A stretch of 64,000 bases of DNA, from the NCBI GenBank assembly GCA_015863185.1, contig JACBXP010000002.1, forward strand, positions 1-64,000. The letters are read 5' to 3'. This DNA comes from Aerococcaceae bacterium DSM 111020 (lineage in GTDB: Bacteria > Bacillota > Bacilli > Lactobacillales > Aerococcaceae). A program made the position numbers and the translations under genes. The first letter of the stretch is position 1, and each line of letters starts with the position of its first letter. The notes beneath the pieces are model-generated. The model worked only from the letters and a program-made list of their open reading frames with translations. It did no database searches and had not been told where the DNA came from. Positions 59,438 to 64,000 of this stretch are shown here, piece by piece.

Positions 59438-60517
59438 ATGTTTGAACAATTAGATACGATATTGCTTCGTTACGACGAAATCAATGAATTATTAAGTGAT
59501 CCGGAGGTTATTTCGGATACAAACCGGTTACGTGAATTAACGATTGAAGAATCGGATTTACGTCCAAAAGTGGAAAAAATTCGCGAATACAAACAAACTG
59601 TCCAAGAAATTGGTGAGACAGAAGAATTACTAGGTGAATCATTGGATAGTGACATGGAAGAATTGGCTAAAATGGAATTATCCGAATTAAAAGCGAACAA
59701 AGAAACACTGGAAGAAGAAATTAAAATAATGATGGTCCCTGAAGACCCAAACGATGGCAAAAACATTATTATGGAAATTCGCGGGGCAGCCGGTGGAGAT
59801 GAAGCGCAACTATTTGCCGGTGACTTATTAAATATGTATACCCATTATGCTCAAAACCAAGGATGGAAAGTAGATGTACTTGATGCCTCTGTGACTGGCA
59901 TTGGTGGCTATAAGGATGTCACGATTATGATTTCTGGCCAAAAAGTATACAGCAAATTAAAATTCGAAAATGGGGCTCACCGTGTCCAACGCGTGCCTGA
60001 AACGGAATCCCAAGGGCGAATTCATACATCCACCGCGACGGTTGTCGTGATGCCGGAAGCGGAAGAAATAGACTTTGAATTGGATGAAAATGATATTCGT
60101 GTGGATATTTATCATGCTTCTGGAGCTGGTGGACAGCACGTCAATAAGACCGCCTCTGCGGTGCGGATGACACATGAGCCGACAGGGATTGTTGTAGCAA
60201 TGCAAGATGAACGGTCTCAATTAAAGAACCGTGAAAAAGCAATGAAAGTATTACGTGCCCGTGTCTATGACCAAATTCAATCCGAAGCGCAAGATGCAAT
60301 CGATACAGAACGCAAATTGAAAGTGGGAACCGGAGATCGTTCGGAACGCATTCGAACCTATAATTTCCCTCAAAGTCGTGTCACCGATCACCGAATTGGT
60401 TTAACAATTCAAAAATTGGACCAAATATTAGCTGGTGAATTAGATGAAATTATCGATGCGCTTGTTCTCTATGAACAAACCGAGAAATTAGAGGCACTCA
60501 ATGGCTCACAATTTTAA
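59438..60517 (+). CDS. prfA: Peptide chain release factor 1
   Basis: 359 residues from the ATG after AAGGAGG. The GGQ motif [10 protein letters not shown] (about 229-238) hydrolyses peptidyl-tRNA, and the tripeptide region near 185-190 reads stop codons UAA/UAG. Full normal length. Overlaps prmC, which methylates the GGQ glutamine. Confidence 0.98.
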   Translation: MFEQLDTILLRYDEINELLSDPEVISDTNRLRELTIEESDLRPKVEKIREYKQTVQEIGETEELLGESLDSDMEELAKMELSELKANKETLEEEIKIMMVPEDPNDGKNIIMEIRGAAGGDEAQLFAGDLLNMYTHYAQNQGWKVDVLDASVTGIGGYKDVTIMISGQKVYSKLKFENGAHRVQRVPETESQGRIHTSTATVVVMPEAEEIDFELDENDIRVDIYHASGAGGQHVNKTASAVRMTHEPTGIVVAMQDERSQLKNREKAMKVLRARVYDQIQSEAQDAIDTERKLKVGTGDRSERIRTYNFPQSRVTDHRIGLTIQKLDQILAGELDEIIDALVLYEQTEKLEALNGSQF

Positions 60518-61367
60518 TTTAACGTTGGTCGAAGCTCTTAACCGAGCTTCGCTTTTTTTAAGTGACCATCATTATCCCGCCCAAGATGCCCAAATGTATT
60601 GGTTGTATTATAAAGACTGGACATTGACAGAGTTGGTGCAAGCCTTGCATCAACCAGTGGATGCGGAAGATTGGGCGACTTTTGAAGGGGTATTGGAACG
60701 GATTGTTCAAGACGAGCCGATTCAATATATTTTAGGCTATGCTGACTTTCTCGATGGTCGCTTTAAAGTAACGCCGGATACCTTAATCCCTCGTGAAGAT
60801 ACGGCGGGGATTATATCCCTTGCGAGTCCTTTTTTGAAGGCACATCCACAGGCATCTGTCTTGGATATTGGTACCGGAACAGGCATTCTGGCAATTACCC
60901 TGGCAACTCGTTTTCCAGAGGCTGATATCACGGCGACAGATATCTCATCGTCTGCCTTAGCTGTGGCCCGGGATAATGTAGAGGCCCATTCGTGTGCGGT
61001 GGAGTTGATTGAGAGTGATTTGTTTGAAGGACTGTCTGCGGACGATTCCTTCGATTTGATTGTGTCCAATCCTCCCTATGTGAGCCATCAGGAATTGGCA
61101 GTGATGGATGCTTCCGTTAAGAAATTTGAACCACAACAGGCCTTATTCGCCGAAGATAATGGCCTAGCTATCTATCGACGTTTGGCTCAAGATGGCCCCA
61201 CTTATTTAAAGTCCAAGGGAATGATGATCCTGGAGATTGGCTATAAACAGGGGCCAGATGTCCAAGCGATGATGAAACAGGCCTTTCCCGGTAAAGAGGT
61301 TACCATTGTTCAAGATATGAATGGGCTAGACCGTTACATTCATATTTATGAAGGAGAGATGAAATGA
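60501..61367 (+). CDS. prmC: Release factor glutamine methyltransferase
   Basis: 288 residues. SAM site [16 protein letters not shown] (about 115-130) and catalytic NPPY (SNPPYVS, near 188). It methylates the glutamine of the GGQ motif in release factors. Overlaps prfA by 17 and the next gene by four bases. Confidence 0.97.
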   Translation: MAHNFNLTLVEALNRASLFLSDHHYPAQDAQMYWLYYKDWTLTELVQALHQPVDAEDWATFEGVLERIVQDEPIQYILGYADFLDGRFKVTPDTLIPREDTAGIISLASPFLKAHPQASVLDIGTGTGILAITLATRFPEADITATDISSSALAVARDNVEAHSCAVELIESDLFEGLSADDSFDLIVSNPPYVSHQELAVMDASVKKFEPQQALFAEDNGLAIYRRLAQDGPTYLKSKGMMILEIGYKQGPDVQAMMKQAFPGKEVTIVQDMNGLDRYIHIYEGEMK

Positions 61368-62386
61368 CAGAGATATTTACACGCGACCAACTCCATCAAG
61401 TAGCAGAACGAGTCAGAGCAGGAGGTATTGTCGCCTTTCCCACGGAAACGGTCTATGGTTTAGGTGCCATCGCCAATAATGCTACGGCTGTTCAACAAGT
61501 ATTCCAAGTGAAGGGGAGACCACAAGACAATCCATTAATTGTACATGTAGATGGCTCTGAAACCGTTGCGAACTTTGTGGCGATTACTCCTCCGGTTCAA
61601 CAATTGATGGATGCTTTTTGGCCGGGACCATTGACAATTATCTTTCCCTATCAGGGGGATGACTTTGCCCCTAGTATCTCTGCGGGGAATCCTACCGTTT
61701 CGATGCGGATGCCTAACAATCCAGATACATTGGCTTTGATTGAAGCAGTTGGCTTTCCGATGGTGGGGCCAAGCGCTAATAAATCAGGTCGTCCCAGCCC
61801 GACACGATTAGAACATGTTTTAACTGACTTTGATGGGGAAATTGACGGTGTCTTGTCCTCAGAAGCCCCCATTTCACAAATTGGTGTCGAATCGACGGTT
61901 ATTTATCCTTTGGAGCAGGAGATTGTTATTTTACGTCCGGGCGCGATTACCAAAGAAATGTTGGAGCGGGTAGTGCATCTGCCTGTGGTGGAAAAATCGG
62001 CCAGCCAACAGCAACAAGAACAAATCGTTTATAGTCCAGGCGTAAAATATACGCATTATAGTCCGAAACAACCGGTCTATCTCATTCCGTTTGATTGTCC
62101 TTTGGAGAAAGTGGTTCAATGGCTAAGTGATCAATCAGGAAAGATTGGTTTATTGGCAGATGATGCCTATATCAATACACTTGGGGAATATGAAGCGGTG
62201 ACCGCAACTTATTCTTTCGGCGCTTCTGGAGATATTGAAGCGGCGACGCGATTATTATATGCCGGTTTACGTGCTCTAGAGCAAGAAGCGATTGATCGTA
62301 TTTTGGTGCAAGGCTTTAATGCACAAGATGAAAGGGCACATGCTTTAATGAATCGACTATCTAAAGCAAGTAATTTTGTGCTATAA
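61364..62386 (+). CDS. sua5: Threonylcarbamoyl-AMP synthase (Sua5 type)
   Basis: 340 residues. The N-terminal YrdC domain (1-205) has FPTETVYGLGA, KGRPQDNPLIVHV and GPSANKSGRPSPT. The C-terminal Sua5 domain begins after the PGVKYTHYSPK linker. It makes threonylcarbamoyl-AMP for the t6A modification of tRNAs reading ANN codons. Coupled to prmC. Confidence 0.96.
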   Translation: MTEIFTRDQLHQVAERVRAGGIVAFPTETVYGLGAIANNATAVQQVFQVKGRPQDNPLIVHVDGSETVANFVAITPPVQQLMDAFWPGPLTIIFPYQGDDFAPSISAGNPTVSMRMPNNPDTLALIEAVGFPMVGPSANKSGRPSPTRLEHVLTDFDGEIDGVLSSEAPISQIGVESTVIYPLEQEIVILRPGAITKEMLERVVHLPVVEKSASQQQQEQIVYSPGVKYTHYSPKQPVYLIPFDCPLEKVVQWLSDQSGKIGLLADDAYINTLGEYEAVTATYSFGASGDIEAATRLLYAGLRALEQEAIDRILVQGFNAQDERAHALMNRLSKASNFVL

Positions 62387-62419
62387 TAATTCAAATACGT
62401 CAGAAAAAGGTGACTTGCG

Positions 62420-63646
62420 ATGGAAAAAATGTTTAATGATCCAGAAGTATTTGAAGCGATTCAAAATGAAGAGCGACGTCAACAACAAAATATTGAGCTC
62501 ATTGCGTCTGAAAATTTCGTCTCCGATGCGGTATTAGCTGCTCAGGGGAGTGGTTTGACGAATAAATATGCGGAAGGTTATCCAGGACGCCGTTATTATG
62601 GTGGGTGTGAATATGTGGATGTGGTTGAACAATTAGCGATTGACCGAGCCAAAGAATTATTTGGGGCAGAATATGCCAATGTCCAACCCCATTCCGGATC
62701 GAGTGCTAATTTAGCGGTGTATCGAGCATTTTTAGAGCCGGGGGATAAAGTTTTAGGAATGGATTTATCACAAGGCGGTCATTTAACACATGGGTCACCG
62801 GTGAACTTCTCGGGTCAATCTTATGAGATGTATGCTTATGGCTTGGACGACCAAGAACGCTTAGATTATGATGCATTAGAAAAAACAGCCCGTGAAGTCC
62901 AACCGAAGATGATTATTGCAGGAGCGAGTGCTTATTCACGTGAAATTGATTTCGAGCGCATTGGAGCGATTGCTCGCGAAGTAGGAGCGATTTATTTCGT
63001 GGATATGGCGCATATTGCCGGTTTAGTAGCAGCTGGCTTGCATCAAAATCCAGTACCTTATGCGGATGTTGTGACTTCTACTACCCATAAGACCTTACGT
63101 GGTCCGCGTGGGGGAATTATTTTAGCGAAAAAAGCCCATGCTAAGAAGTTGAACTCTGCCGTATTCCCAGGTATTCAAGGGGGACCTTTGATGCATGTGA
63201 TTGCCGGGAAAGCAATCGCTCTGGGCGAAGCCTTGCAACCAGGATTCAAAGATTATGCGCAGCGCGTGATTGCGAATGCACAAGCGATGGTGGCAGTGTT
63301 CAAAGAAAGTCCATTACGTGTTATTTCTGATGGCACAGATAATCATTTGTTCTTGTTAGATGTCACTCCATTAGGTATCACTGGAAAATGGGCTCAGGAC
63401 CGTTTGGATGCGGTACATATTACCGTTAATAAGAACTCTATTCCTAATGATCAGGAATCCTTTGTAAATACCAGCGGCATTCGTATCGGTACTCCGGCGA
63501 TTACCACTCGTGGCTTTACGGAGGAAGAGGCACGGCAAGTGGCGCACTTGATTGTCGAGGCTCTGGAAGCGGATGAAAATTCTCTTGACAAGATTGGAGC
63601 AAGTGTTGCACAATTAGTTGAAGATAAACCTTTGCATCAAGCATAA
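62420..63646 (+). CDS. glyA: Serine hydroxymethyltransferase
   Basis: 408 residues. The pyridoxal-phosphate lysine is in [15 protein letters not shown] (near 221-235), and [32 protein letters not shown] near 30-61 is typical. It interconverts serine and glycine and supplies one-carbon units. Normal length. Confidence 0.98.
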   Translation: MEKMFNDPEVFEAIQNEERRQQQNIELIASENFVSDAVLAAQGSGLTNKYAEGYPGRRYYGGCEYVDVVEQLAIDRAKELFGAEYANVQPHSGSSANLAVYRAFLEPGDKVLGMDLSQGGHLTHGSPVNFSGQSYEMYAYGLDDQERLDYDALEKTAREVQPKMIIAGASAYSREIDFERIGAIAREVGAIYFVDMAHIAGLVAAGLHQNPVPYADVVTSTTHKTLRGPRGGIILAKKAHAKKLNSAVFPGIQGGPLMHVIAGKAIALGEALQPGFKDYAQRVIANAQAMVAVFKESPLRVISDGTDNHLFLLDVTPLGITGKWAQDRLDAVHITVNKNSIPNDQESFVNTSGIRIGTPAITTRGFTEEEARQVAHLIVEALEADENSLDKIGASVAQLVEDKPLHQA

Positions 63647-63664
63647 TTTAGGAGGACAATAAAA

Positions 63665-64000
63665 ATGGCAAAATTTCAAGTGGTAAATCATCCCTTAATT
63701 CAACATAAATTAACGATTATTCGACAAGAGGACACTTCAACCAAAGAATTCCGTGAAGTGACCAATGAAATCGCAATGTTGATGGCTTATGAGATTACGC
63801 GTGATTTACCATTAGAAGATGTTGTGATTCAAACACCTTTAGTAGAGTCAACACAAAAACAATTGGCAGGTAAAAAGCTCGCGATTATTCCGATTTTAAG
63901 AGCAGGTTTAGGAATGGTCGATGGCATGTTAGACCTTATTCCAGCAGCTCGTGTCGGACATATTGGGATGTACCGTGATCACGAGACACTTGAAGCGATT
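63665..64000 (+). CDS. upp: Uracil phosphoribosyltransferase (5' part, cut by window end)
   Basis: The first 112 residues are present, beginning [20 protein letters not shown] and including the conserved TPLVES and [14 protein letters not shown] segments. It salvages uracil with PRPP to UMP. The gene continues beyond the window. It follows glyA by 18 bases with AGGAGG. Confidence 0.97.
   Translation, partial: MAKFQVVNHPLIQHKLTIIRQEDTSTKEFREVTNEIAMLMAYEITRDLPLEDVVIQTPLVESTQKQLAGKKLAIIPILRAGLGMVDGMLDLIPAARVGHIGMYRDHETLEAI

Noticed and set aside
1-64000. CRISPR arrays, insertion sequences or rRNA genes
   Set aside because: No regularly spaced repeats with unique spacers, no transposase-like gene, and no rRNA sequence seen on reading both strands.

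Overview
The window comes from a low-GC Gram-positive bacterium of the order Lactobacillales. The grounds are strong GGAGG ribosome sites, a serine T-box before serS, a murT homologue, PrsA, and the chromosomal order tdk-prfA-prmC-sua5-glyA-upp. Aerococcaceae or a near relative is my best guess at family level, but the sequence alone does not prove it.

Layout. Positions 1-1194 are chromosome: one unrecognised secreted protein and a tRNA-Arg(CCG) with its own promoter. A complete 37-kb prophage lies between two 17-bp direct repeats, attL at 1179-1195 inside the 3' end of the tRNA and attR at 38169-38185. The chromosome resumes with the displaced tRNA terminator. It continues with hit, a YtxH protein, prsA, rplY, an M20 amidohydrolase-queG-trmL operon, T-box-serS, uppP, a lactonase, an AI-2E family permease, a large lipoprotein, a DUF554 protein, and a metallo-beta-lactamase protein beside a CUT1-type ABC importer. 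It ends with murT (reverse strand) and the operon tdk-prfA-prmC-sua5-glyA-upp; upp runs off the end.

Prophage. It is a siphovirus with an SPP1-like packaging and portal module and a TP901-1-like tail. The lysogeny arm (reverse strand) holds integrase, two exported proteins and a LexA-type repressor. A clear genetic switch follows: back-to-back promoters and three copies of a 15-bp operator, CTCAG-N5-CTGAG, two between the promoters and one at the end of the cro-like gene. The early operon has a YqaJ exonuclease with RecT, a DnaD-type initiator carrying probable origin repeats, a DUF1064 nuclease, SSB, many small proteins and a DUF722-type late regulator. A roughly 340-bp non-coding stretch separates it from terS. 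The late operon runs terS-terL-portal-MuF-scaffold-capsid-connectors-tail tube-gpG/gpGT (with an A AAA AAG slippery site)-tape measure-Dit-Tal-adhesins-holin-endolysin. A two-gene reverse-strand operon (GNAT acetyltransferase plus HTH protein) with its own strong promoter sits next to attR.

Most interesting points: (1) the non-coding region before terS has an activated promoter with paired ATGGCAC boxes, long-range RNA pairing and an intrinsic terminator just before terS, so it may be a new phage RNA or an antitermination leader; (2) a probable short RNA next to int and another next to attR; (3) small or reverse-strand cargo genes, including an unlisted 42-residue arginine-rich protein with a perfect Shine-Dalgarno; (4) a fossil of a second repressor C-terminus; (5) an adhesin cluster built from duplicated modules; (6) paired TTTTGCAC arm sites at both prophage ends.
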